NCBI GenBank assembly: GCA_016717145.1
Contig: JADKGD010000048.1
Location: 1 to 25,571 of the forward strand
From: Saprospiraceae bacterium
GTDB lineage: Bacteria; Bacteroidota; Bacteroidia; Chitinophagales; Saprospiraceae
Length of the DNA stretch: 25,571 nucleotides
Direction: 5' to 3'
Within the stretch, counting starts at the first letter, position 1, and each line of letters opens with the position of its first letter. The notes beneath the pieces are model-generated. The model was given only the letters and a program-made list of their open reading frames with translations, was not told the origin of the DNA and made no database searches. Below are positions 10,017-18,281 of this stretch, in pieces. The translations under genes and the position numbers were made by a program.

Positions 10017-10301
10017 ACTCTATGATTTTATTTTTATAATTATGTTATGATTTCGGAGATTCGCAGGTTTCCTAAAAAATTGAGCTTACAATATCGTCAA
10101 AACGATGTTGGTAGTAATTTGTTTTAGACTGGCAAGCTTGCCACTAACTTACTTATATGCACAACTGTTTATCAACAAAACTTCTTAACTTATTGATTTC
10201 TATATCACATTAAACATATAAACATACGAAAGTTTGTTAATTGGAGAGCCACTATCAACAGATATAAATATGCTTGCAACAGTCTAGCTTTTAGAAATAA
10301 C
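10017..10301. other. Intergenic region with two palindromes
   Basis: No gene is seen. TGGCAAGCTTGCCA (10130-10143) is a perfect 14-bp palindrome and ATCGT-caaa-ACGAT (about 10093-10106) is a perfect short hairpin 24 bp away. They lie between the peptidase stop (10302) and the esterase start (10016), both minus strand, so they could be a terminator-like structure or a regulator site. No T-run follows either. Confidence 0.4.
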
Positions 10302-11345
10302 CTATAAACCAACTTTTATCTTTTTCAATATTTCTGTTGGAATTGCATCTCTATGAACCATTACAGAAATTGTTTTTAAAAGAAGGTAGTCCTTTGACAT
10401 GTACACATAACCGCCGCAATCAGACATTGGTGAAGAATTTTTTAAAATGTAAAATCTTTTACCTTCCTTATCTTCTGCCATACCAATGATATGCATATTA
10501 TGGTCGTCCTGTGTGGTGTAATTATCAAAGGCTGTTTGCCTTACCTCTTGGTTAATTGTTACATCTTTACTTAGTTTGCAAAAGCCGTTGCTAAAACCAT
10601 CATGAATATCGCCATCCCAACAAACGGAATAATTGGTTGCCAATGCGTGGTCAATTATTTCAGAAAAATCATTTAATGGAACATTTAAATACAAATTATT
10701 ATTCCAATTTGATGGCATCTCCAATACAAATTTTGAATAAAATGCATGGTGAGTGTAGGAAGTAATTTCCACATAGTCATCAGGATTTATTCCAATTTTT
10801 TCATCAGCAAATGATTTTGGCGTATAATTTTTTCCCTTATAAATAAAGCTTTCCGGGGCTTTGGGTAGTGTTTTATAAATGATATCTGCTATTGACTTTC
10901 TATATGCTTCACGAGTCATGTTGTTTCGTCCCTCTGCTACGTATTGTCTTACCTTTTTCGTTGCTTCTGATTCCATAATAAAGTGATCATGGACAGAAGA
11001 ATTATCAATTTTACCTGAATAAATTTCTTCTGGAATTACTCCAAATTCTTTGTATGCTTTCAATACGTTAAATGTCAAACCACCTTCATTAAAAGACTGA
11101 TTGCCCTGATTTCTGATATAACTCTCAGCCCTGTTTAGATAGGTGGGACCAACAAAAAACATTGGTGACAGCACAACAGGTTTTTTCCCAAGCCTAATGG
11201 CTTCCGTTTCAATAAAAGAAGTGGTGGCGTGACTCCAGCAAGTGCCTGTGTTTTGCTGGTCTTTGGTCGGAGTGCTTTCGATAAGTTTTAGTATCTTATA
11301 TCCTTCGAATATTGGATTCAAATTACTCTTTTTGTATGAATTCAT
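10302..11345 (-). CDS. C1-family cysteine peptidase (bleomycin hydrolase/PepC-like)
   Basis: A papain-fold peptidase of the C1B (bleomycin hydrolase, aminopeptidase C) type. The oxyanion Gln and catalytic Cys are in KDQQNTGTCWSHATTSFIE at about residues 28-46. The catalytic His lies in DDHNMHIIG and the Asn in YILKNSSP, about residues 280-305, so all four active-site residues are present. Bacteroidota homologues usually have an N-terminal signal peptide; here the frame starts MNSYKKSNLN, without one. Its start overlaps the end of the upstream gene (11323-11730) by 23 nt in a different frame. Either the two are coupled genes or a lost base has split a single secreted protein with an N-terminal beta-rich domain. 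The frame itself is intact. Confidence 0.88.
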   Translation of the reverse strand: MNSYKKSNLNPIFEGYKILKLIESTPTKDQQNTGTCWSHATTSFIETEAIRLGKKPVVLSPMFFVGPTYLNRAESYIRNQGNQSFNEGGLTFNVLKAYKEFGVIPEEIYSGKIDNSSVHDHFIMESEATKKVRQYVAEGRNNMTREAYRKSIADIIYKTLPKAPESFIYKGKNYTPKSFADEKIGINPDDYVEITSYTHHAFYSKFVLEMPSNWNNNLYLNVPLNDFSEIIDHALATNYSVCWDGDIHDGFSNGFCKLSKDVTINQEVRQTAFDNYTTQDDHNMHIIGMAEDKEGKRFYILKNSSPMSDCGGYVYMSKDYLLLKTISVMVHRDAIPTEILKKIKVGL

Positions 11346-11730
11346 AAGTCGTAGGCATTAACTGTAGTGGACTTATGGCTCCATTGGCGAAATACCATTT
11401 CCCATCTATTCCGCCATCATCTGAAAGGAATAGTCCCTTATACATAGTTCCTTCACCTAACCTTTTCGAAAATTCTGCAAACAAACTGTCTTTAACAATC
11501 CAAACAGAATCCATAGACCATGTTTTAACTGATTGTTCCGGAATATCGAAGGTACCCCGTATTATATTATTTACAACTTTGAAATGAAATAATAATGTGA
11601 TGGTTGGTCCATTGGGAATATTCATCTTTCCGGACCACGAACCTTCAGCTCTGTTTGACTCTCGATTCTGTCCATATATTACCATTCCTACAAGAAGAAA
11701 AATGATTGTTAATATATTTTTATTTTTCAT
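11323..11730 (-). CDS. Small secreted beta-rich protein, possibly the N-terminal part of the next peptidase
   Basis: A signal peptide (ILTIIFLLVGMVIYGQ) is followed by a beta-sheet domain: GSWSGKMNIPNGPTITLLFH ... GTFDIPEQSVK ... ISPLQLMPTT. This is the lipocalin-like pattern often found at the N-terminus of Bacteroidota secreted hydrolases (W-G-K near the start, a GT(M/F)D turn, and PL-L near the end). On its own it has no catalytic residues. It overlaps the C1 peptidase frame by 23 nt. The unexpected absence of a signal peptide on the peptidase and its presence here support a split fusion, but this is inference. Confidence 0.7.
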   Translation of the reverse strand: MKNKNILTIIFLLVGMVIYGQNRESNRAEGSWSGKMNIPNGPTITLLFHFKVVNNIIRGTFDIPEQSVKTWSMDSVWIVKDSLFAEFSKRLGEGTMYKGLFLSDDGGIDGKWYFANGAISPLQLMPTTYEFIQKE

Positions 11731-11849
11731 GAAATTACCTTTAAATTTTGATGTAATATTTGAATAAAATGATTAAATCCATAAGAATTAAAATGATTCG
11801 CTCAAGAAGTGCAAAGACGAAAAATGTTAACTAAACTTTTCTAAGGTTT

Positions 11850-12509
11850 CTATTTTTCCGACCTGGAAACACGAATACTCAGGTTGAGGCCTCTATTATA
11901 TCTATCCAAATCCTGAGATATATTAGTTAAGCCATATGAATAGCGTAAGTCCACGGCGATTCTGGATTTTTTATGGTGAAAAACGTATCCTGCACCTGCC
12001 TGTGCACCCATTTCCCAACGTTTAAAGGCATCACGTGAATCGTCAAATGAAATTTTCGTTGATATTTCTGGAATGGCCGGAGAGCCTTCTATCTTCATTC
12101 TGCCCGCGAATGTGTAAGCAAGGTACGGACCTGAATTAATGTAAAATTGACCAAAGTGAAATCTTGCCAACAATGGCAATTCACCTTCATACAAGCGCAC
12201 AGTTGATTCATTGATATTGATAGGATTATTTGTTTTTAGTCTGCCTCCTTTCATAGTGAAATAAAGCTCAGGCACAATTGAAAACCAAGGAGTCAGGCCT
12301 ACTTGAAATGAAGCCCCTAACTGTATACCGGAAACCTTCTTTTTATATGGTTGAAGAACGCTGTTTGAGTTTCCATAATTAAAGTTCGTGTTCACGGAAC
12401 TTAGCACTACATCTAGTCTGGTTTTTTGTGAAAAAGTATTTATTGATAGTAAACATATGATAATTGAAGTAAATATCATCTTAATGATCATCCTTAATGA
12501 TAGAATCAT
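11850..12509 (-). CDS. PorT-like outer-membrane beta-barrel protein
   Basis: A 219-residue protein with an N-terminal signal peptide (MIFTSIIICLLSINTFSQ) and alternating beta-strand segments typical of the small OMP_b-brl_2/PorT family: GIQLGASFQVGLTPWFSIVP, LPLLARFHFGQFYINSGPYL, AGAGYVFHHKKSRIAVDLRY and a terminal LNLSIRVSRSEK. The first ATG may be too early; the Met at residue 7 (MIIKMIFTS) gives a tighter signal peptide. It would insert in the outer membrane. It lies 95 bp downstream of the TonB receptor on the same strand and could be co-transcribed with it. Its exact role is unknown. Confidence 0.82.
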   Translation of the reverse strand: MILSLRMIIKMIFTSIIICLLSINTFSQKTRLDVVLSSVNTNFNYGNSNSVLQPYKKKVSGIQLGASFQVGLTPWFSIVPELYFTMKGGRLKTNNPININESTVRLYEGELPLLARFHFGQFYINSGPYLAYTFAGRMKIEGSPAIPEISTKISFDDSRDAFKRWEMGAQAGAGYVFHHKKSRIAVDLRYSYGLTNISQDLDRYNRGLNLSIRVSRSEK

Positions 12510-12604
12510 GATTTAAAATTTTAATTGTTTTTGAATTAATTATATTAGAAATAATTGAGATAAGCCATAGACTTTTGTCCTGCTTTGTCAGATTAGAATG
12601 ATGT

Positions 12605-14758
12605 TTAAAATTCAATCTTGTAACTCAAATTTGGAATGAGAGCAGATGCCAGATCTTTTTCTATACTATTATTTAATAAGTTATACTTATGTCCGTTGAA
12701 GTCAGATTGTCCTGTAACATTAAGTATTTTTAAAGCCAGTTCACGTGAACTATGCTTCTTGTTTACTTTATAGCTTGCAGTGAAATGAATATTTAAAGCA
12801 GGGTCTGCCTGCATTTTATAGGCATTTGTTTCATCATAGACAATATCTTTTGCTAAAAGCGAAGCTGCTTCATTTATTGGTGAATATCGATTGCCTCCTT
12901 GATAGCTCACACGTGTATTTAAACTAAAAACATTCTGTTTGCTTTTACCAACTTGCCATTCTTTGCCAATTAAAAAATTAAACACATAATTTCGATTGAA
13001 TCTGGTACCACGCCATATATTATCCCCACCTTTATATTCCGAATTAAATACAGATGCCGTCAATAAATAATAGTAACCCTTAGACATGTACTTTTCAAAT
13101 GTAAGGTCAATGCCATAATTTCTTCCGCCACCTGTATTCTTTAGCTTCTCCGCAAAAAACCAATCGTTCTGTAGATTGATGAAAGAAAAAGAACTATCAG
13201 CTATTACAGGCACGGAGTATAATTGCTGAAAATAAGGTTCTATCTTAAAATGGACTAAATCGCTAATCTTACATTCGTAACTCAGGACTAAATGATGCGC
13301 TTTTGTAAAATCAAGATCTTTGTTTACTTCGGTTTCTTTGGTTGAAAGTGAATTATTGAAATAAAAGTTTAAACGTTCTAATCGACTATGCAATCCATAG
13401 GCAAACCCGATTGATTGAGTTTTACCGATTTGTTGTCGAAAGCCCAGTCGGGGTTCAATAGTATAATGGTTGTTTAAGGTAAAAATTTGGCTGTTAATAC
13501 CCATATTCATGACCAGTTTATTTGTAAGGTTAACTGATGAATGGCTATAAGCTGAAATCAGCGTACTGAATCCGTTTGTGTTAACAATTTCCTGTGGTGG
13601 ACTGTCCAATGTCTTCGACTTATTTAAAAGCATGTCATACTTCATCCCGGTAACCAGTAAACCCGTTTTATTTGTATGGTTTGCATTAAATTTTTTATTG
13701 ACAAAAGATGACAAAACAAAATTCCAGTTTTTATTGAAATCTTACTTTGCGGCCGTAAAGTCAATTCTTGATTAAGTGTTTGGGTTGTCCAGTCGGTACC
13801 GTTTACAGTTGCCGCCAAAGTTGTTTTAATGTAAGCGTTATGTTTAAAAAAATACTTGTGGCTTAGACCTGCTGCGCCCATATACTGCTTTATTTCATTA
13901 TCATTGTTGTCGTCATTATACACTCTTTTGGTTATATCGGTTTTAGCTTTTGCACCAGCCCTGTCAGCAAGACCAATGCCCCACACTGAAAATATACCTC
14001 CTTTTTGAGTTGGAAAATTGAGCTTGAACGAAAGATCCTGATATTTTAAGCTGCCAGCATTTTCAGGTAATAAAGGTGCTAATAAAGCGAGTGTTGAATA
14101 TCTGTAATTAAATAGATAAGAAGCTTTGCCGCCTTTTTTAAAGGGACCTTCAGATGAGGCATCTATACCAATAATACCGGCTTGAAATGTATGTTCCCGC
14201 TTTTCGGCATTCCCTTTTCTCATTGATATATCAAAAACGCCTGATAAGGCATTGTTGTATTCGGCTGGAAATGCGCCTGTAAAAAAATCGGAATTTGCCA
14301 ACATCTGACTGCTCAATGCCGTAAACGTGCCCCCACCGAAAGATTTTAAATCGCCGAAGTGATTGGGATTGGGTATTTCAATTCCTTCCATTTTCCATTG
14401 CACAAATTTAGGTGCATTGCCTCTCACGATTATGCCGTTTTCACCTGTGTTACTGGCGACACCTGCAAACGAAGATGCTAAACGGGCAGGGTCATCGAAA
14501 CCTCCGGCATAACGTTTTGCTTCTTCAACGCTTAACATTCTTGCACTCACTGTTGCCATTGAATTAAATTGAAAAATTTCCGGAATCATCTGTTGTTGTA
14601 CCAATCAATGGGTCCGTATCTAGAAATACAACAGTTGCAAATGCCATTGGCAAATTGGATGCATTATCAACTACTGTTCCGCGTACAGTTTGGGTTATCT
14701 GCGAATAAAGATGAGATGTGAATAACACAAGGAATAAAAGAAAAATTGCACGAATCAT
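12605..14758 (-). CDS. TonB-dependent receptor, frameshifted, with an internal deletion
   Basis: Three frames make up one receptor. 14758-14564 encodes a signal peptide (AIFLLFLVLFTSHLYSQ) and the start of a carboxypeptidase-regulatory-like domain (VRGTVVDNASNLPMAFATV), breaking off after DDSGNFS. 14604-13642 encodes the plug (MATVSARMLSVEE, GGFDDPARLASSFAGV, IIVRGNAPKFVQWKMEG) and first strands. 13714-12605 encodes the rest of the barrel, ending in an aromatic C-terminus (NLSYKIEF). The first junction is not a simple indel: homologues normally carry about 60-70 residues between the regulatory-domain start and the MATVSAR motif, and these are missing. The second junction (about 13740) looks like one base. 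The protein would import a substrate across the outer membrane using TonB. No SusD partner is adjacent, so a SusCD glycan system is not supported. A PAS-LuxR regulator gene lies upstream. Confidence 0.85.
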
Positions 14759-14840
14759 AATATTATATTTAGAAAGTGATTAAGAAAGTACAAAGGTCTT
14801 CCTAACCGCTATCTCATACAATACTGATTTATCATTATAT

Positions 14841-15548
14841 TTATCCAATAAGTCCAAAATTTGAAGCAAAATTTATTGCTTCCATTGAATTTTGTGCTCC
14901 TAATTTTTCTAAAAACCTTTGCCGGTGAGTATTTACAGTATGTAAGCTAATAAAAAGTTTGCTGGAGATCTCCTTACTTAAATAACCTTCCTTTACAAGT
15001 TTCAAAATTTCTGTTTCCCTTTTTGTTAATTCAATCTGTGCTTTTGATGGAGTGTCCATGGGAATGAAATGCCCGGTTTTGAAATTCAATAATTGAACTT
15101 TAATTCCGCTAAACTCTTCCTGATTTGGAGAAATATCAACCACTCCCATTAATAGCCAAATCTGACCTTTCTTATCCAATTCTATGATTTGATATTGCTC
15201 GATTAGCCTTACATATTTGTTTTGAGCATTTAACATTCTATACTCTTTGATCTCCTTGTGAATTAATTTTTCTTCACTCGATAATGAATTTAATATTTTT
15301 AAGGTTGAAATGCCTTGTAAACTTAATTTTAGTTTGTCGTCAGGATGAATTTTGTCAGTAAAAAATTGCTGCCCAATATTCACATAATCTGTCTGAACAT
15401 AACCTAATAATTGCCCGAAGTTAGATGAATAAAATAAAACCTTGCGTTTGTTTATATCAAATAAATTATAACCAGAATTACCAATATTGGATAAAGTTTC
15501 TAATGCAGTTATGTATTTATCCATTATTGAGTAATCCAGATCCTTCAA
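14841..15548 (-). CDS. PAS-like/LuxR-type (GerE) transcriptional regulator
   Basis: The C-terminus (about residues 170-235) is a LuxR/GerE helix-turn-helix: LTKRETEILKLVKEGYLSKE ... SLHTVNTHRQRFLEKLGAQN. The N-terminal part (about 20-150) resembles a PAS-like sensor domain (NLFDINKRKVLFYSSNFGQL ... IHPDDKLKLS). No receiver domain is present. The frame begins at a TTG (15548); the first ATG is at 15524. A separate ATG at 15606 opens a 29-codon frame (MTEQDSINEIFFKFL) that runs into this one; since relatives have about 30 extra N-terminal residues, a one-base loss near 15540 may hide the true start. It lies 82 bp upstream of the TonB receptor and may regulate it. Confidence 0.88.
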   Translation of the reverse strand: MKDLDYSIMDKYITALETLSNIGNSGYNLFDINKRKVLFYSSNFGQLLGYVQTDYVNIGQQFFTDKIHPDDKLKLSLQGISTLKILNSLSSEEKLIHKEIKEYRMLNAQNKYVRLIEQYQIIELDKKGQIWLLMGVVDISPNQEEFSGIKVQLLNFKTGHFIPMDTPSKAQIELTKRETEILKLVKEGYLSKEISSKLFISLHTVNTHRQRFLEKLGAQNSMEAINFASNFGLIG

Positions 15549-15786
15549 ATTTATATTCCATTAAAAATTTGAAGAATATTTCATTGATACTGTCTTGTTC
15601 TGTCATTAGATTTTAATATTTATGAAATGTTATGCTATTATTTTTATGGGTTGGATATTGTGTATCTCTGATTCAGGAGACTCCATATTTGAATTCCATT
15701 CCCCAAAAAGGCTTGAGTCATGATCTTGTTTTAAAAATATTCCTTTTAAAGAAATTCAAATAGTCATGATTGAGTTGTTTCGTTAA

Positions 15787-15805
15787 GATAAAATAGAATT
15801 TTATC
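15787..15805 (-). terminator. AT-rich hairpin at the end of the toxin-antitoxin operon
   Basis: GATAAAAT (15787-15794), loop aga, ATTTTATC (15798-15805) form a perfect 8-bp stem that overlaps the antitoxin stop codon. It is the only hairpin near the 3' end of the operon and could serve as a weak terminator. Confidence 0.4.
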
Positions 15806-16175
15806 AATGCGCTAACTCATATTCATTTATTAATAGTTCAGCTGGGATATGCAAGTTTTTACTTATCTTCCTGATCATTTCCAAAGTCAGTCTTCGTTTT
15901 CTATTCAGCACTTCAGAAACTTTGCTTTTACTGCCTATGATTTCCACCAAATCTTTATTTCTTAATTCATTTTCTTCCATCTTATATTTTATGACCTCAA
16001 TGGGATCAGGATTTTTAAAAGTCGGTTCAGTTTCTATTTCATATTTTTCAATAAGCATAACCAAAAGTTCTGCTTCATCAAAATGTATATCTCCTTTTTT
16101 GCAATCAAAAATTTCATCGAGTCTGCCTAAGGCTGTTTGGTATTCTTCTTCTGTTCTTATGATTTTCCAATTCAT
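15804..16175 (-). CDS. higA: HigA-type antitoxin (XRE-family helix-turn-helix)
   Basis: A 123-residue protein of the HigA/COG5499 type. The N-terminal part (MNWKIIRTEEEYQTALGRL) matches the conserved helix that binds the toxin, and the C-terminal helix-turn-helix reads DLVEIIGSKSKVSEVLNRKR. It starts 11 nt after the toxin gene, toxin first, the usual order for higBA. It would neutralise HigB and repress the shared promoter. The frame is intact. Confidence 0.9.
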   Translation of the reverse strand: MNWKIIRTEEEYQTALGRLDEIFDCKKGDIHFDEAELLVMLIEKYEIETEPTFKNPDPIEVIKYKMEENELRNKDLVEIIGSKSKVSEVLNRKRRLTLEMIRKISKNLHIPAELLINEYELAH

Positions 16176-16186
16176 TATATTGATAT

Positions 16187-16480
16187 TTAAATGGTTAATG
16201 CATCTATTTTGTCATACTGCAGGTGTGTGCCCACAAATCTTACCCAAACCGATTGTAAATCAAAGTTAATTTTAACTATCAAGCGATACTGATTACCCTT
16301 AATGTTAAAAACATATCTGCCTGATCCTATTGATCTACTATAAGGAAATGATTCTAAAATGTCATTCGAATGAAAAAAACTTCCTGTTTCCATTACTTTA
16401 TACCATCCCAAAAGTTGATTTTCAACATCAGGATAAAGATTCCAGAATTCTCGTAATGTACGCTTTGAAATTATTCGCAT
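16187..16480 (-). CDS. higB: HigB-type toxin (RelE-like mRNA interferase)
   Basis: HigB toxins are ribosome-dependent mRNA interferases of the RelE fold. The sequence shows the family pattern MRIISKRTLREFWNLYPD at the start, then RYVFNIKGNQYRLIVKINFD and VRFVGTHLQYDKIDALTI at the end. The open frame extends to 16498, but I chose the ATG at 16478-16480 because it begins the conserved MRIISKRTL and because a TATCTTTG box (16485-16492) lies just upstream inside the longer version. The mRNA would then have almost no leader. The frame is intact and the antitoxin follows 11 nt downstream. Confidence 0.9.
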   Translation of the reverse strand: MRIISKRTLREFWNLYPDVENQLLGWYKVMETGSFFHSNDILESFPYSRSIGSGRYVFNIKGNQYRLIVKINFDLQSVWVRFVGTHLQYDKIDALTI

Positions 16481-16484
16481 GATG

Positions 16485-16492
16485 CAAAGATA
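16485..16492 (-). promoter_or_regulatory. Bacteroidota -7 box of the higBA operon
   Basis: The minus strand reads TATCTTTG, an exact match to TAnnTTTG, ending 4 nt before the higB ATG. Transcription would start at or beside the start codon, pointing to a leaderless or near-leaderless mRNA. Confidence 0.5.
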
Positions 16493-16556
16493 TGACAAAG
16501 TTCATAAAAAGGGAACTTTATTTTTACTAACTAGATAAAAATAGAAATGAATAAAA

Positions 16557-16581
16557 TAGCCCTGGTCAAAGACCAAGTTTA
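16557..16581 (-). terminator. Weak terminator-like hairpin, relative of 16934-16965
   Basis: TGGTC-aaa-GACCA (16563-16575) with part of the flanks matches the strong hairpin at 16934-16965. On the minus strand it is followed by ATTTTA, so its T-run is poor. It may be an eroded duplicate. Confidence 0.35.
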
Positions 16582-16865
16582 AATACACCAGTTGCATTGG
16601 TTAGGCTTCGGACGTTGGTTTGGGGCTTTATTTATTACATCAATATAAAATTGCAAAAACGGATGCTCCTAGATAATATAGTAGAAAACAAAAAATTAAG
16701 AAAGCAATAATAAGTATTAAGAGACAATTTTTTTTGTTCATAACTTCGCAATTTAAACTACTTGACCAATTGAATGTCCTCTTCATTAGGTGAAGATGAT
16801 CATTTGATATTTGATGTCAGAGTGTTATGTGATACAAAGATGTAGCTTTAATGAATTCTCAAATT

Positions 16866-16916
16866 ATGGCATTAGTCATTAGGTTCTCATATTGCAATTT
16901 GAAATTGCTATGCCAT
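16866..16916. repeat. Nested inverted repeat
   Basis: ATGGCAT (16866-16872) pairs with ATGCCAT (16910-16916), and inside it GCAATTT (16894-16900) pairs with AAATTGC (16902-16908). Apart from terminator hairpins the rest of 16582-16933 is AT-rich with no gene seen. The structure's function is unknown. Confidence 0.45.
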
Positions 16917-16933
16917 TAATATCGGTACCCCCC

Positions 16934-16965
16934 AAAAAAATAGCCCTGGTCAGAGACCAAGGCTA
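16934..16965 (-). terminator. Rho-independent terminator
   Basis: TAGCC-c-TGGTC (16941-16951), loop aga, GACCA-a-GGCTA (16955-16965) form a strong stem with one mismatch. On the minus strand it is followed by a run of seven T (16934-16940) and a GGGGGG run beyond. It closes whatever gene lay upstream on the minus strand; only that gene's end survives. Confidence 0.75.
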
Positions 16966-16977
16966 TCAAATCAAAGA

Positions 16978-17110
16978 CTAATACTCTGATGGAAATAATA
17001 CAGTAGTGTACTCTCTGGATGCCTCGATGATGAGCTCTATCTGGTCAACAGTGAGATTGGATGTAAAGTGGGTCAATATCTGTCGAGCCTGAAATAAGTT
17101 ATCGCATCAG
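16978..17110 (-). pseudogene. 3' end of an otherwise lost gene
   Basis: The minus strand reads ...NLFQARQILTHFTSNL ... QIELIIEASREYTTVLFPSEY and a TAG at 16978-16980, followed 13 bp later by a strong terminator. It has no start codon and meets a TGA at 17107-17109, exactly where the RAYT-B-derived repeat begins (17111). The pattern is that of a gene whose 5' part was replaced. I do not recognise the protein. Confidence 0.4.
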
Positions 17111-17270
17111 GTAAAAGTAATGTAATGCAAAGCATTCTGATTAATAATTTTATGTCCATGCATTGATTATATTATATGTATAGCGAAGATACATTTTTTT
17201 TAACATCAGAAGTTACCGAATTAAAAATTCTTAATGTTTGGGATCGAAGTCACAGACTTCGACCGGGATA
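17111..17270. repeat. About 160-bp repeat: RAYT-B 5' end plus REP hairpin, copy 2
   Basis: Near-identical to 8576-8734. It keeps only the first 17 or so codons of the transposase (start at 17161-17163, minus strand), its leader, and the outer hairpin ATCGAAGTC-aca-GACTTCGAC (about 17242-17262). The hairpin stem differs from copy 1 by paired or wobble changes. The coding part ends exactly at the junction with the broken gene at 17110. Confidence 0.88.
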
Positions 17271-17466
17271 AAAAAAATAAAAATCAACCACTTTTCTCTT
17301 TTTCAAGATAGTAAGTATTTTCTTATTGTTACCAAAAAAAGGAACACATCTTTTAAAAATTACTTGATTTCGAACACCTTTGAAAATGGTTTCCGCCCAT
17401 TCATTTAAATAGGAATCATGTAAATATTTCAAATAATTGTGTAATGTTTTACATCATTTACTAAGC

Positions 17467-17474
17467 TATCTTTG
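17467..17474 (+). promoter_or_regulatory. Bacteroidota -7 box of the micro-operon
   Basis: TATCTTTG matches TAnnTTTG exactly, 58 nt upstream of the ATG at 17533. The spacing gives a leader of about 50 nt. A good -33 element is not obvious. Confidence 0.5.
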
Positions 17475-17532
17475 TATTTTTAAAATCAGGAACTAAAATT
17501 AAAATTCCCTTAAACTTAAAGAATTATATGCT

Positions 17533-17691
17533 ATGTTTGATCATATAAAAGAGTTAGCATTACACGCAGCATCCTTGCGTGAAGCGAAACTTAATGGAGA
17601 GAAAGCAGCTAATGAAAAACTTTCAGAAGTTGCAACATCAGCCGTTCATATAGAAGCGGACCTGGCAGAAACAAAAATCAATATACCATGA
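17533..17691 (+). CDS. Tiny helical protein, 52 aa, first gene of a micro-operon
   Basis: The protein starts MFDHIKELALHAASLREAKL and ends LAETKINIP. It is rich in Ala, Glu, Lys and Leu and likely forms one or two amphipathic helices, with no membrane segment. I do not recognise a characterised family. It has a good promoter box, and its stop (ATGA) overlaps the start of the next gene, which indicates translational coupling. The coding case rests on the promoter, the overlap and helical composition, since it is too short for codon statistics. Confidence 0.6.
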   Translation: MFDHIKELALHAASLREAKLNGEKAANEKLSEVATSAVHIEADLAETKINIP

Positions 17692-17777
17692 ATAATATTT
17701 TTAAAGGATTAATCGCCGGCTACGGAGCAACAAAATTAGGAGGAGGCTGTATAGGAACTATAGTAGTTTTGTATTAA
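17688..17777 (+). CDS. Tiny glycine-rich membrane peptide, second gene of a micro-operon
   Basis: The ATG overlaps the upstream stop (ATGA at 17688-17691). The literal frame reads MNNIFKGLIAGYGATKLGGG then CIGTIVVLY and stops at 17777. The next frame continues FVLIWMLLGSC to a stop at 17803; inserting one T in the TTTT run near 17767-17770 would join them into about 38 residues. The joined peptide has a glycine-rich turn and one hydrophobic helix ending in Cys. I have the impression that similar small peptides occur in other Bacteroidota, but I cannot verify this. Membrane location is inferred from hydrophobicity. Function unknown. Confidence 0.55.
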   Translation: MNNIFKGLIAGYGATKLGGGCIGTIVVLY

Positions 17778-17970
17778 TCTGGATGCTTTTAGGAAGTTGT
17801 TAATACAAGGTATAGAAGTGATTGTTAAGACGCCGCCCCAAGTACCGGGTGGCCTCACTTGATGTTTTGTCATGCATCACCCTTTGGGATCATTCAGTTA
17901 ATTTGACTTTTTGGCCGTCAATAAAGTCAATAATCCTTCTGACCACTATGTGATAGCCGAGCAGGAAAAC

Positions 17971-18281
17971 CCCTGCTAGGCATAGGCTGCGCCTAGGTCT
18001 AAGTCTTGCCAAATTTCCAATTTGAATACGAAGCACTAAATCCATCATATATCAACAATATCTATCTCCAATAAACTTTTCGTGTAAAAATATCAACCCA
18101 ATCAACGACTTGAAAAAGTAAGATAGTAAGATCCTGCCTTATCATATATTTGATTGCCAGTACTCATACCATGCAAAGATATATTATGTATATCATTCTA
18201 CCAAGATTCATGGCATAGCCATAGCAACAAGACGACGTAGGTGCATTTATCAGGCCTGATAACGGCCTGAACCTACGCCCA
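17971..18281. repeat. RAYT-A-derived non-autonomous unit D with REP hairpins at both ends
   Basis: On the minus strand the unit carries the RAYT-A start (18165-18167: MSTGNQIYDKAGSYYLTF, then after a frameshift QVVDWVDIFTRKVYWR and a stop) and then jumps to about 60 bp of unrelated sequence. It ends in an eroded inverted hairpin (GGCATAGGC-tgc-GCCTAGGTC, 17979-17999). At the other end is a full bipartite REP: ATGGC-ata-GCCAT (18210-18222) and GTAGGT/ACCTAC (18237-18276) with inner CAGGCC/GGCCTG. The unit at 19793-20050 has the same internal junction, so both descend from one internally deleted element. A TATCTTTG box (18174-18181) precedes the old start codon. Confidence 0.8.

Noticed and set aside
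12605..14758. SusC-type receptor of a polysaccharide utilisation locus
   Set aside because: No SusD-like gene is adjacent and the amylase is far away on the opposite strand, so a SusCD system is not supported.
17250..17432. 60-aa minus-strand ORF beside the RAYT-B repeat
   Set aside because: It begins in AT-rich sequence and ends in a REP hairpin; no promoter or motif supports it.
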